Part shown: positions 34,227 to 43,454 of the stretch, piece by piece
Position numbering within the stretch: position 1 is the stretch's first letter
How the letters are laid out: every line of letters starts with the position of its first letter
From: Bacteriovoracaceae bacterium UBA4573
GTDB taxonomy: Bacteria > Bdellovibrionota > UBA1018 > UBA923
Direction: 5' to 3'
NCBI GenBank assembly: GCA_002387735.1
Contig: DGKJ01000120.1
Span: 1 to 56,219 of the forward strand
Length of the DNA stretch: 56,219 nucleotides
Translations under genes and position numbers: made by a program
The notes under the pieces: generated by a model
Database searches by the model: none
What the model was told of the DNA's origin: nothing
The model's input: only the letters and a program-made list of their open reading frames with translations

Positions 34227-34939
34227 GCCAATCTGTTTTTCATGAGGGATTCTACAATTATAAAATCTCTTTCTTCATCAATGTCGAAAGCTTTGTCCGC
34301 GTCCATTTCAAAGCCAACACATCTGCCGTCCCAAATATATCCAGGTTTTCTTCTCAGAAATGCGGCATTATAAAAATAAATTGAGGCGTTCATGTCCCAT
34401 ACTTTTGGGGCGGATTGTCTTGTGACCAAAGACTGCCCGCTATTCATGGGCTTACTTAAGTGAAAGTACCCTTGGTTGTCCGATTCCACTTGGTTGAAGT
34501 AAGGGTTTTTTCTCGCCTCTACTACTGAGAAACAAACGTCACATTTCGAGCTCAAAAATTTGCTAAGACCGCTGTCTAAATCAGAAAAGTCACGAATTGG
34601 CGAGGTAACGTCTAAGTCTAGTACAATATCGAAACGCTCCGAGAAATGCTTTTCTGAAAATTCGAGCGCGTGACATAGGACAGGTAACTTACCGGCGGAG
34701 TCTGTGGAAAGCTCAGGAGGTCTCAGAAACGGAGCTTCTACACCGAACTTTTGAGCAGCAGCACCGATCTCGGCAGAGTCGGTTGATACAATAATATTTT
34801 TGTCAGAGTATCGCCAATCTTTAGCGGTTCGAATGGTATGTGCGATTAAAGGCAAACCAAGAAGTGACCTAAGATTTTTCCCAGGTACGCCTTTTGAACC
34901 CCCTCGAGCACAAATGGTCACAAGTATTTTTTTTTGCAT
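34223..34939 (-). CDS. legF: CMP-legionaminate synthetase
   Basis: 238 residues, cytidylyltransferase fold. The nucleotide loop is 'ICARGGSKGVPGKNL', and the Campylobacter PtmB/LegF-like marks 'EARKNPYFN' and 'RQSAPKVWDMNASIY' are both present, which separates it from ordinary NeuA. It activates the sugar with CTP for transfer. It is transcribed against the pseB-legH operon and is divergent from the ABC transporter. A second NeuA-type enzyme lies at 38401. Confidence 0.88.
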   Translation of the reverse strand: MQKKILVTICARGGSKGVPGKNLRSLLGLPLIAHTIRTAKDWRYSDKNIIVSTDSAEIGAAAQKFGVEAPFLRPPELSTDSAGKLPVLCHALEFSEKHFSERFDIVLDLDVTSPIRDFSDLDSGLSKFLSSKCDVCFSVVEARKNPYFNQVESDNQGYFHLSKPMNSGQSLVTRQSAPKVWDMNASIYFYNAAFLRRKPGYIWDGRCVGFEMDADKAFDIDEERDFIIVESLMKNRLA

Positions 34940-35009
34940 TTGATACAGTAACTATAGTAATCGGAGTGAGTACTCAACTATTTTAATATTCAACATATCG
35001 CGGGTTTCG

Positions 35010-36842
35010 GTGCGAGAGATTCAGGGGCTGGAGTCAGTGACCAAAGAGCAAAAGTTTACGTTTTTTAAAAAGGCCCACTTCGAATTTCTAATACGCGGGC
35101 AAAAGAAAAGGGTTCTGGGGCTTTTTTTTGTAAGCGTGATTTTTGCCCTATCAGAAAGTTCGATAGTTGCTTCGGTTTATCCTTTAATTGGCTCTTTAGT
35201 ACAAACTCCAAGCGAGTCATTTCTATCAATTGATGCGCTAAATAAACTAGGGTTGCATACCTTTCTTGACCGAGCACAAGGTTCTATAATTGTTATTTGC
35301 GGTTTTATAGTTTTTGCGCAACTTTTAAAGTTCATATTTGGAGTTCTGCAGGAGGCCATTAATGCGAGAATAACTGCGGATATAATGTCCAATACTAAAA
35401 ACCTCGTATTCGAGAAACTTAGTGATTTGGAATATTCGGAACTGATAAGCAGTAAATCGGGGGAACTCTCCTATGTGGGCACTGTAGCTCCATCGAAGGC
35501 TGCCATCGCTGTATCAAACTACCTGCAGCTTGGCGTGGAATCTCTGAAGGCTGCCTTTATTCTCGCCACAATATTGGTGATCGATTTTAAAGTGACTCTC
35601 GCAATGGGAGCGCTTGGATTCTGTTTTGCAGTTTTGAATCAATATGTGACCAAAAAGGTTTCTTATATTACCGGTGCCGAGCGGCGAATTCACTCAGGAA
35701 ACTCTTTGGTTTATTTTCAGGAGTTTCTAAATGGAATCAAACAAATTTCTGTTTTCGGTGTGCAGAAATTTTGGGGAAGTTTATTTAATTCCTCCAATGA
35801 AAAGTTCGGTAACTATTACGTAAAAGATCAAAAGTGGCTTGCAATATCCAATCGGGCTTTCGAGTGTGTAAGTATTTCAGTTTGTTGCATTGCTTTAGGA
35901 GTTTTGGCCTATTTTGAACCAGCATTAATACAGCAGAAACTACCGCTAGTTTCGGTGTTTCTTTTTGCGATAATTCGATTTGTACCATCTGTAGCTTCAA
36001 TGGGGCGATTGAAAATGCAGATCGCCGGAGCGCGTTCAGACGTAGAGCGTCTGTATGATTTTTGTACCAAAGACGTAGCATCTATAAAAGACGGTACAAA
36101 AGACAACGTTAAATTCGAAAGAGGCATACGTTTTGAAAATCTAAAATTTCAGTATGAAAATGGAACTACTGTTTTTTCAAAATTAAATCTTGAAATAAAA
36201 AAAAATCAAACAATTGCTTTTGTCGGTCCTTCCGGAGCTGGCAAAACGACAATAGTAAATATGCTCGTCAAATTGATAAGACCCAGCAGTGGAAGAATAT
36301 TGATTGATGACGTCGACCTATCTAGTATTAAAATGAATTCCTGGCGAAAGCATATTGGGTTGGTGAGTCAGGATTCCTTTAGTTCCCATGGTACCATTTT
36401 AGAAAATATCGTCTTCGGTAGATCGGAATATTCTGTGGCAGAAATCGAAGCCGCCGCTCGCATGGCCAATGCCCACGAGTTCATTGAGCAACTGCCAGAA
36501 AAATATCAAACAATCGTAGGAGAACGCGGGCTCAAGCTATCAGGGGGGCAAGGGCAACGAATAGCAATCGCAAGAGCGTTATTGGCAAATCCCCCGATCA
36601 TCATATTTGATGAAGCGACGAGCGCTCTCGACAATCATTCGGAAAGCCTTATTCATCAAACAATAAAAAATCTTTCGGGAAAAAAAACGATTATCATTAT
36701 CGCACATCGTTTAGCTACAATTGAGCACGCTGACGTTATTCATGTAATTCGCGATCAAGAAATAGTAGAGTCCGGAAATTTTTCTGATTTATTGGTTAAG
36801 AAGGGTGATTTTTTCTCGCTTTATAGCAAACAAGGTCTCTAA
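35010..36842 (+). CDS. ABC exporter, half-transporter (flippase candidate)
   Basis: 610 residues. Membrane domain of about six helices (about 30-330), then an ATPase: Walker A 'GPSGAGKT' (about 405-412), signature 'LSGGQGQR', Walker B 'IIIFDEATSALD' and the H-loop 'IIAHRLATI'. The layout matches MsbA/PglK-type exporters that flip lipid-linked glycans. No Wzx flippase is seen in the window, so this protein may flip the undecaprenyl-linked repeat. GTG 35010 is taken as the start, with GTG 35037 as an alternative preceded by GGAG. Confidence 0.88.
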   Translation: MREIQGLESVTKEQKFTFFKKAHFEFLIRGQKKRVLGLFFVSVIFALSESSIVASVYPLIGSLVQTPSESFLSIDALNKLGLHTFLDRAQGSIIVICGFIVFAQLLKFIFGVLQEAINARITADIMSNTKNLVFEKLSDLEYSELISSKSGELSYVGTVAPSKAAIAVSNYLQLGVESLKAAFILATILVIDFKVTLAMGALGFCFAVLNQYVTKKVSYITGAERRIHSGNSLVYFQEFLNGIKQISVFGVQKFWGSLFNSSNEKFGNYYVKDQKWLAISNRAFECVSISVCCIALGVLAYFEPALIQQKLPLVSVFLFAIIRFVPSVASMGRLKMQIAGARSDVERLYDFCTKDVASIKDGTKDNVKFERGIRFENLKFQYENGTTVFSKLNLEIKKNQTIAFVGPSGAGKTTIVNMLVKLIRPSSGRILIDDVDLSSIKMNSWRKHIGLVSQDSFSSHGTILENIVFGRSEYSVAEIEAAARMANAHEFIEQLPEKYQTIVGERGLKLSGGQGQRIAIARALLANPPIIIFDEATSALDNHSESLIHQTIKNLSGKKTIIIIAHRLATIEHADVIHVIRDQEIVESGNFSDLLVKKGDFFSLYSKQGL

Positions 36843-36844
36843 AG

Positions 36845-38404
36845 CTAGATTATAAATTCTTTTAAAGAGGCAGGTTCATTTACCCCAAAAAATTGTTCTG
36901 AAAAAGCACGCGCTCGAAATCTTTGAGCATTTAATTGTTCGAGCGGAAGATTTTTAATCTCTTCTAAAATGGGAACTATGGAGCGACTTTTATCGTAGAT
37001 CCATCTAAGGTCGGTGAGTCGATATAAAGGATCAAAGCAGATGTCATTCTCGCGCGAAACGTATATTACGGGTAAACCAATAGCGATCGCTTCGATTGCA
37101 GATGCACTAGCCGAATAAATTGCGATATCGGCTCTTTCTAGGTCTTCTCGTAGGCTTTTGCATTCCGAGAGTGCGATATTTTTTGGTAATGCCTTGGTTG
37201 TTACATTTAGATGGCTAATAATGGCGGACCATTTGTGCGCGGGATGCTTTCGAACTATGACTTTCCAGTCGTTGTTGTTTTCTAAATTGGCGATAATGTT
37301 TTTGGCAAAATCGGAAGTTTCAATCAAGTCGAGCAAAATCAGGATTGTGTTTTTAATGGTCTCATTTTTCGATTCAGTTTTGTAACTGCTACTTTGTCGA
37401 AGCGCGAATCCGACGGAAAGTTTCAAGCGGTGTTCCTGGCTAAATTCTCGAATAACACGGACAGCTTCTTGTCCAGCCGTGACTACGCGGTCCGGAATTG
37501 GAGCGTATAGCGATTCATCTGTTCCTAAAAAAAGGTTCATCGAACCTGGCGATACAATCGTATGCTGGTACCCAATGATCTGAGTTTTTGGACTGAATGT
37601 TCGTAGCGCTAAAACACACATTCGTTCCCATGGATTATTTTCCCAAGTGTAAACAAAGTGTGAAAGTTTTAGAGTTTTACTTATATTCTTGATCGCATAA
37701 TAGTGGCAAAGGGAGTGAATAGAGGTAGAACTTAAGAGGTCGAAAAAATATTGATATCTAAAAACGGACGTGACGTCTTTCTCGGCGAAGCGTATAGGAC
37801 CTTTTGGTGATGTAAATAGTCCCAAAATTATTCGGCCCCAAACACGAATAAGGTCGTAGGGTTCGAGAAAAAAATGTAGCGGTAAAATCCGATCTGAAGC
37901 ACGACAATGTGCGAGGGCTTTATTAAAATCGCAAAGAGGGTCGACTATCGTTAGAACTTTATGATTACCTGGGGGATTTGAAGCAAGTTCAGCCAAATTT
38001 CCAAAGTAAGGATCTTTGGAGTCACCAGAATCTTTAGGGTTTTGCAGAAGAAAACTTTTGATCAGATAAAAGGGAGTCTCGCGATCAGAACACAGACTCT
38101 GAAAGAGTTCAGCCAAGGCTCGTCGCGAAATAAAAGCATTTTTAGCAATTCTAAGGCTGACTCGTATAGAATGGCTCACAGCTTTTGAAAAAATTTGCAG
38201 TTTGGTTAAAAATGCAAGTTCTGCCGGATTTGAATCGTGCCAGATCGAGTAGCAGTGTTTTACGGAGAGGGAGGATGTTTTATTTTTTGAAGGTATCCAG
38301 GTAGCCCACCACGCGAGCGAGCAATTCAAGCTATTAAGTCTAGCAATTAGACTGCAATATTCTTGTACAAAAGTCCCGTTGGTATGGTCCGAATCGCTCT
38401 TCAA
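36845..38404 (-). CDS. Putative GT-B-like surface-carbohydrate protein
   Basis: About 519 residues. No named family is certain, but 'VIVRKHPAHKWS' (a phosphate- or nucleotide-binding HP motif), 'ADIAIYSASASAIEAIAIGLPVIYVSREND' (in two pieces), and 'HFVYTWENNPWERMC' are typical of CDP/CMP-sugar-using or surface carbohydrate transferases of GT-B fold. It begins with a TTG whose bases overlap the stop of the CMP-sugar synthetase gene (TTGA), suggesting coupling and a role in using that enzyme's CMP-sugar. The ORF extends further upstream (38452), but that would overlap the neighbour. Confidence 0.62.
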   Translation of the reverse strand: MKSDSDHTNGTFVQEYCSLIARLNSLNCSLAWWATWIPSKNKTSSLSVKHCYSIWHDSNPAELAFLTKLQIFSKAVSHSIRVSLRIAKNAFISRRALAELFQSLCSDRETPFYLIKSFLLQNPKDSGDSKDPYFGNLAELASNPPGNHKVLTIVDPLCDFNKALAHCRASDRILPLHFFLEPYDLIRVWGRIILGLFTSPKGPIRFAEKDVTSVFRYQYFFDLLSSTSIHSLCHYYAIKNISKTLKLSHFVYTWENNPWERMCVLALRTFSPKTQIIGYQHTIVSPGSMNLFLGTDESLYAPIPDRVVTAGQEAVRVIREFSQEHRLKLSVGFALRQSSSYKTESKNETIKNTILILLDLIETSDFAKNIIANLENNNDWKVIVRKHPAHKWSAIISHLNVTTKALPKNIALSECKSLREDLERADIAIYSASASAIEAIAIGLPVIYVSRENDICFDPLYRLTDLRWIYDKSRSIVPILEEIKNLPLEQLNAQRFRARAFSEQFFGVNEPASLKEFII

Positions 38405-39111
38405 CGTGGATTTCGATGGTTCCACTCGGTCAGCACCTTTTCCGCAAGCCAAAAGTCAAATTCATCGTGGATATCTATCGTAGTTCTAAAATCCTCTGTA
38501 GGAATAATTTCCACTACGCTCCCCAATCGTTTGCCTTCTCGAACAAGCCAAGCACGTGTAGCTGAAGCAACGCCTTGGTCCTCGCGGTAGGTAACTTTAT
38601 CTCCTCGTTCTTGTCGTGAGCTATAAACCGCTTCTGTAAGACGAACGTATCCCTCATTGGTTTTTTTCCAAAAGTGTTTGTGAGTTTTGTACCCTGAAAA
38701 GGCTGTGTGAACGGCAGGATTCTTTTTTAAATGATTCACGCATGCCGCAATCATTTCGGGGGTTCGAAATACATCAGTGGGTTGAAGGTAAACTACGATA
38801 TCGAATTTGGCTCCGATCATGTCTTCATAGGTTGTTAACGCGTGCGTGATAACAGGGTCTGGGGTAGCCGAATCAGTCGCGAGTTCTGGAGGTCGTCGAA
38901 AAGGTACTACCGCGCCCGCCTTCATGGATATTTCAGCAATTTCATCATCGTCTGTGGTTACAAGCACTTCGTCGCATACGCCAGATTCCTTAGCGTGATC
39001 AATGCTATGCACAATGAGTGGTTTTCCAGCTAATTTCCTGACATTTTTTCGCGGCAGTCCCTTAGAGCCACCGCGAGCCAGGATTATGGCGATTGTTTTT
39101 AAGTTATCCAT
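38401..39111 (-). CDS. Second acylneuraminate-type cytidylyltransferase
   Basis: 236 residues. The active-site loop 'ILARGGSKGLPRKN' is intact with the basic residues expected for CTP binding; 'LQPTDVFR' and the C-terminal 'DIHDEFDFWLAE' are usual for the family. It lacks the LegF signature 'RQSAPK...DMNASIY' seen in the gene at 34223, so it probably activates a different ulosonic sugar. AGGAATAGGC lies before the ATG. Operon: epimerase (upstream), this gene, then the putative transferase at 36845. Confidence 0.85.
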   Translation of the reverse strand: MDNLKTIAIILARGGSKGLPRKNVRKLAGKPLIVHSIDHAKESGVCDEVLVTTDDDEIAEISMKAGAVVPFRRPPELATDSATPDPVITHALTTYEDMIGAKFDIVVYLQPTDVFRTPEMIAACVNHLKKNPAVHTAFSGYKTHKHFWKKTNEGYVRLTEAVYSSRQERGDKVTYREDQGVASATRAWLVREGKRLGSVVEIIPTEDFRTTIDIHDEFDFWLAEKVLTEWNHRNPR

Positions 39112-39141
39112 GCCTATTCCTACCTTAAAGAGCCTATTCTT

Positions 39142-40152
39142 TTAAATGTTGTAGTATCCTCTGTACCAATGAATGAATCGGCTTATGCCTTCTTCTAATG
39201 GAACTCGGGGCGAGTAACCCAGTTCGAGTTTCGATTCGGAAATATCCGCCTCCGTAACTTCGAGATCCCCGGGTTGGAGTGGTTTTAATAGCTTTATGGC
39301 TTTTTTTCCGACGCGCTCTTCGATCTGCTGTATATATTTCAAAAGCTCGACAGGTTTGTTGCCGCCAATATTATAGATTTTAAAAGCAGCGCTACTAGAA
39401 GCCGGATCGGCTACGGTCCTGTCCCAGTCTGGGTTTGGAGCTGGGGGCGGTGTTTCAATGACCTTTAGTATCGAATCAACTACGTCGTCGATATAAGTGA
39501 AATCTCTACGGTGGCGGCCCTCGTTAAACACTTCGATCGGTTCTCCCGCTAGGATATTTTTAGTAAATGTGAAGAAAGACATGTCTGGTCTACCCCATGG
39601 ACCGTAGACAGTGAAAAATCGAAGACCAGTAGAGGGAATTCCAAAAAGGTGACTATAGTTATGAGCCATTAGCTCATTCGAGCGCTTAGTTGCGGCATAT
39701 AGTGAAATCGGGTGACTCGCATGATCATGAATTGAGAACGGAAGTTTTGAGTTAAGCCCGTAGACCGAACTAGTAGAAGCATATATTAGGTGCTTAACTG
39801 GATGGGTTCGGCAGGCCTCTAAGATATTTAAAAAGCCTACGATATTAGACTGAATATACGAGTGGGGGTGAGAGATCGAATATCTAACCCCGGGTTGCGC
39901 AGCTAAATGGACGACGATATCAGGACGCTCTGTTTTGAAAATATCCAACACGGCGGCTGAATCCGAAATGTCAACGATCAAAACCTGAAGTCGTTTGCGT
40001 TCGCCCAGGCTAGCCAAACGAGCCTTCTTGAGCGTCGGATCGTAATATTGGCTCAGATTGTCGATCCCAACAATGCTTAGATCTTTTTCGAGAAGAGCTT
40101 TGGCAACCGAAAAGCCAACAAATCCTGCGACTCCGGTGACGAGAACTTTCAT
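39142..40152 (-). CDS. UDP-glucuronate 4-epimerase-like SDR
   Basis: 336 residues. NAD loop 'VTGVAGFVGFSVAKAL', catalytic 'YASTSSVYG' and 'YAATKRSNEL' (Tyr-x3-Lys), and the stretch 'FTVYGPWGRPDMS' that marks UDP-glucuronate 4-epimerases (LpsL/Gla type). It would supply UDP-galacturonate. It opens the minus-strand operon with the second cytidylyltransferase 30 bp downstream, and diverges from the oxidoreductase-AroE fusion with a 64-bp gap. Confidence 0.87.
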   Translation of the reverse strand: MKVLVTGVAGFVGFSVAKALLEKDLSIVGIDNLSQYYDPTLKKARLASLGERKRLQVLIVDISDSAAVLDIFKTERPDIVVHLAAQPGVRYSISHPHSYIQSNIVGFLNILEACRTHPVKHLIYASTSSVYGLNSKLPFSIHDHASHPISLYAATKRSNELMAHNYSHLFGIPSTGLRFFTVYGPWGRPDMSFFTFTKNILAGEPIEVFNEGRHRRDFTYIDDVVDSILKVIETPPPAPNPDWDRTVADPASSSAAFKIYNIGGNKPVELLKYIQQIEERVGKKAIKLLKPLQPGDLEVTEADISESKLELGYSPRVPLEEGISRFIHWYRGYYNI

Positions 40153-40216
40153 TCGGCATATTTACGCTATTTTGATGGACATTCAAAATTCATTTTTAAT
40201 ATGAATACATATATTT

Positions 40217-42400
40217 ATGAACAAAGACGTTAAATTTGCCCTTATTGGAAATGGCCGCGTTGCTTCTCGTCATATCGAAGCGCTTACTAAGAGAATCAGT
40301 GGTGGGCAATTGGTCGCCGTTTGTGATTCCAACCCCTCCCGCTTGGAAGACAAGCGATCCTTTGGTGATCGTGTCGAAGTCTTCAATTCCAGTGCGGACC
40401 TTTATGGTTGGGGCAAATTCGATGTTGCGGCGATTGCTACTCCCAGTGGTGATCATTACGAGCATGCGAAAGAGGCTATTTTAGCTGGAAAGCATGTCGT
40501 AGTTGAAAAACCCGTCGCGCTACGCATTGAACATGCGAATGAGCTAATTTTACTGGCTGAGAGAAACAACGTAAAAGCGTGGGTTATTCACCAAAACAGG
40601 TACAATCCAGCCATTTTAAAAACGAAAGAAGCGATCGAGCGAGGGCGATTAGGTACAAAGGTGCTTGCAACAGTGCGGGTGAGATGGTGTCGAAACGCCG
40701 AGTATTATACTCAAGATAATTGGCATGGGCGTTGGGCTTCGGATGGCGGAGTTATATCACAACAGGCGATTCACCACTTAGATGCGTTGCGTTGGCTTTT
40801 CGGGGATGTAGAAAGCGTCGAAGCTGTTTGTCGAACTCGGCTAGCTCCAATGGAGTGTGACGATTTAACTATAGCGACGATGAGTTTCAAAAATGGTGCG
40901 TTGGGAATTGTGGAAGCGACGACCGCCACTCGTCCGAGAGATCTAGAAGCGTCTTTGTCGTTGTTGGGCGAACAGGGAACGATAGTGCTAGGTGGAATCG
41001 CCATGAACACCATTCAGACGTGGGAGTTTACTGCCCCTGGTGATGGAGATTCAGATGTCCCCCAACGATATTCTCAGGTAATTCCCAGTGCCTATGGTTT
41101 AGGCCACGATGTTCTTTATCAAAAGGTGGTGGATTCAATTGTTGATGGAGCTCCAATTGAAGTTTCTTTAGACGAGGGAAAGAAAACATTAGAAATTGTG
41201 CACGCACTTTATGCAAGCAACGAACTGGGACGGCGAGTAAAACTAGATGAGGGCCTTAGTTCTGCAAAACTGGGAGTTCGAACTTTAGGGAAAAATGAAC
41301 CTGGAAAAGCCCACAAAGAACTTCAATTAGTTCAGAAAAATATCTCAAATCAACTTCCGGAATTTTCTAAGAATATTGTTAATTTCGCTGGAATTATAGG
41401 GGAATCTCCGTCTCTTTTTGCGAAAAGTCCCTTAATTTGGAATTCGGTATTTGAAAAATTAAGCTTCCAAGCTTCTTACGCTTCGTTTGACGTGCCTAAA
41501 TCGGAAAACTTAGCCGCATTAGTAGACACGCTGCGAAATTCTTCGTTTTATTTGGGTGGGAGTGTCACGATGCCATACAAAATTGGCATAATGAAATATC
41601 TTGATGAAGTCGATCCTACTGCGCGTGCAATTGGTGCTGTTAACACTATTGTACGAACTAAAAACGGAAAATTAGTAGGGTATAATACGGACGGGATAGG
41701 TGGAGTCGAGTCGATTAAAAAGGGAGGCGTAGAGCTCGCAAATGCTAGAACGCTATTAATTGGAGCCGGTGGAGCTGCTCGATCGCTCGCATTCTGTATC
41801 GCGAAAGCCTCTCGTTCGGGAAAACTTTGGATTACCAATCGGACAGAAGAAAAAGCATTAACTTTGGTAAAAGACTTAAAACGAGAATTTAATAATGTGG
41901 ATTTTATCCCATTCGAAGAAATTGCAGAGATATTACCGCAATTGCAATTGCTGGTGAATGCCTCCACCGTGGGTCAAAGTGGCCTTCAAAAAAATGCTAA
42001 AGGCGACTTTGTAAATCTGGGACCTTTCTCCCCTCTTTCTCGTGTGGAACCCCCTAGCTTGATGGTGCAGGGCAGTGTTTCAAATCCTGAGATTGAACGC
42101 GAACTTCTTTCCAGCTCGTTGGATTCGATTATGAAGAATTCAGAAGAATCACTGAAACGGTGTTTATTGCTAAATCGGCAAGCAATTGTATTCGATGCAG
42201 TATATTCACCACTAGAGACTGTATTTTTGGCGCACTCAAGGCAGACAGGTCATAAGACCATTAATGGAAAAATGATGAATATTTTTCAGGCTGCTGACGC
42301 CATGTTTAATAAGGTTTTCCATGAGTACTTGTCTAGTCGAGGGTTGTGGACCGAGACTACCTACAAAAAAATTGTCGATCAGATGCAGCTCGTCTGGTGA
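40217..42400 (+). CDS. Gfo/Idh/MocA oxidoreductase fused to a shikimate-dehydrogenase-like domain
   Basis: 727 residues, one uninterrupted frame. Residues 1-345: Gfo/Idh/MocA enzyme with 'ALIGNGRVASRHI', the catalytic 'EKPV' (97-100) and 'ISQQAIHHLDALRWLFG'. Residues about 385-720: AroE fold with the catalytic lysine Lys455 in 'VTMPYK', Asp492 in 'GYNTDGIGG', 'GAVNT' and the NADP loop 'GAGGAAR' (516-522). The substrate motif that reads H-S-x-S-P in AroE is 'FAKSP' (401-405), so one of two carboxylate-binding serines is Ala402. About 60 extra residues (590-655) interrupt the C-terminal lobe. First gene of a + strand operon with glycan genes; the fusion is not a known pathway enzyme to me. Confidence 0.85.
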   Translation: MNKDVKFALIGNGRVASRHIEALTKRISGGQLVAVCDSNPSRLEDKRSFGDRVEVFNSSADLYGWGKFDVAAIATPSGDHYEHAKEAILAGKHVVVEKPVALRIEHANELILLAERNNVKAWVIHQNRYNPAILKTKEAIERGRLGTKVLATVRVRWCRNAEYYTQDNWHGRWASDGGVISQQAIHHLDALRWLFGDVESVEAVCRTRLAPMECDDLTIATMSFKNGALGIVEATTATRPRDLEASLSLLGEQGTIVLGGIAMNTIQTWEFTAPGDGDSDVPQRYSQVIPSAYGLGHDVLYQKVVDSIVDGAPIEVSLDEGKKTLEIVHALYASNELGRRVKLDEGLSSAKLGVRTLGKNEPGKAHKELQLVQKNISNQLPEFSKNIVNFAGIIGESPSLFAKSPLIWNSVFEKLSFQASYASFDVPKSENLAALVDTLRNSSFYLGGSVTMPYKIGIMKYLDEVDPTARAIGAVNTIVRTKNGKLVGYNTDGIGGVESIKKGGVELANARTLLIGAGGAARSLAFCIAKASRSGKLWITNRTEEKALTLVKDLKREFNNVDFIPFEEIAEILPQLQLLVNASTVGQSGLQKNAKGDFVNLGPFSPLSRVEPPSLMVQGSVSNPEIERELLSSSLDSIMKNSEESLKRCLLLNRQAIVFDAVYSPLETVFLAHSRQTGHKTINGKMMNIFQAADAMFNKVFHEYLSSRGLWTETTYKKIVDQMQLVW

Positions 42401-42435
42401 TCACCGGTTAACGAAAGAAGTGATTTTTAAAAAAC

Positions 42436-43449
42436 ATGAATAAAAGACGCATTGCTCTTTCGGTAGACCACCAATTGTGCTCGGGAGATAACCAACTCAA
42501 TTCCCCTGTAATTCTCATGACCGGAACAGCCAGGGCTGGAAAAACCACGTTGGGTCGAATTATGGGTTCCTGCAAGAATGTGGAGTTTTTTGACGAACCC
42601 TGGATGTTGATGACGCTCATTATCTCAGCGGGGCTCTCCTTAATCGATCGTAATCTGGCGATCGGAATGTTTAAAACCTATTTTTATGAGCTAATTAACG
42701 ATCGCATTCTAATGCGAGCTGTCAGTTTTCGACCCACTGATTTAAGTTACATTGGGCATCAAAAAGCACCCGAAGAAATTAAAAATCGAATGCTTAAGTT
42801 GCATAGCCGCAATGACGTTCGAAAGTATATTTTGGAAAAAAAAACGGTCATAGTATTAAATCTCACCGACACGACGCCATATTTAAGTCTTTTGAAAGAG
42901 ATCTTTCCAGATAGCCCCATTATTCATGTTTTTAGTCCGGGTTATTGCGTGGCGAAGGAAACCACCCTAAAGGGATGGTACACCGATTCGGAACTAAAGA
43001 GGCCTACCCACGGGCAGCTCTATCGGCCCGTTTCGATATCTAAATCCAACAGAAATAATAAAAGATACTTTCACTTTTGGGTGCGACCGGGCGATGAGCA
43101 AGAATTTCTTAAGCGTTCCGAATTTGCTCGGGGACTTTATTATTGGCGTCGAATAATTGAAATGAGCAAACTGCCAAAAGTGAGTGTCAAAAATGATTCA
43201 AAATTGATCTCGTTTAATTTTTACGATGCACTTAATGATCCAAAACGAATCAGGTCATTGTTAAAAAAGATGAATTTTAAACCGACTCAACGAACTCAAA
43301 CCCTGTTTCATAATCTGACCCCGCCTAATTTAAATATTACTAATTCCGAAATAAAAAGTGTTTCAGCAGGTGATTGGGATTCAATCGAAAATTTGCATCG
43401 GCAGCTCGGCATTTCGGAACTATTATCCGACAGTGTTCTTAGGAGATAA
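42436..43449 (+). CDS. P-loop protein, sulfotransferase-like
   Basis: 337 residues. 'MTGTARAGKTTLGRIMGSC' (about 29-47) is a P-loop fitting both Walker A (G-x4-G-K-T) and the 5'-phosphosulfate loop of sulfotransferases, and is followed by 'FFDEPWML', a segment that sulfotransferases place next. 'IIHVFSPGY' may mark the 3'-phosphate strand. It could sulfate a sugar of the repeat or be a kinase-like P-loop protein; motifs alone do not decide. It lies between the fusion gene and a methyltransferase gene (5-bp gap). Confidence 0.55.
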   Translation: MNKRRIALSVDHQLCSGDNQLNSPVILMTGTARAGKTTLGRIMGSCKNVEFFDEPWMLMTLIISAGLSLIDRNLAIGMFKTYFYELINDRILMRAVSFRPTDLSYIGHQKAPEEIKNRMLKLHSRNDVRKYILEKKTVIVLNLTDTTPYLSLLKEIFPDSPIIHVFSPGYCVAKETTLKGWYTDSELKRPTHGQLYRPVSISKSNRNNKRYFHFWVRPGDEQEFLKRSEFARGLYYWRRIIEMSKLPKVSVKNDSKLISFNFYDALNDPKRIRSLLKKMNFKPTQRTQTLFHNLTPPNLNITNSEIKSVSAGDWDSIENLHRQLGISELLSDSVLRR

Positions 43450-43454
43450 TTTTA

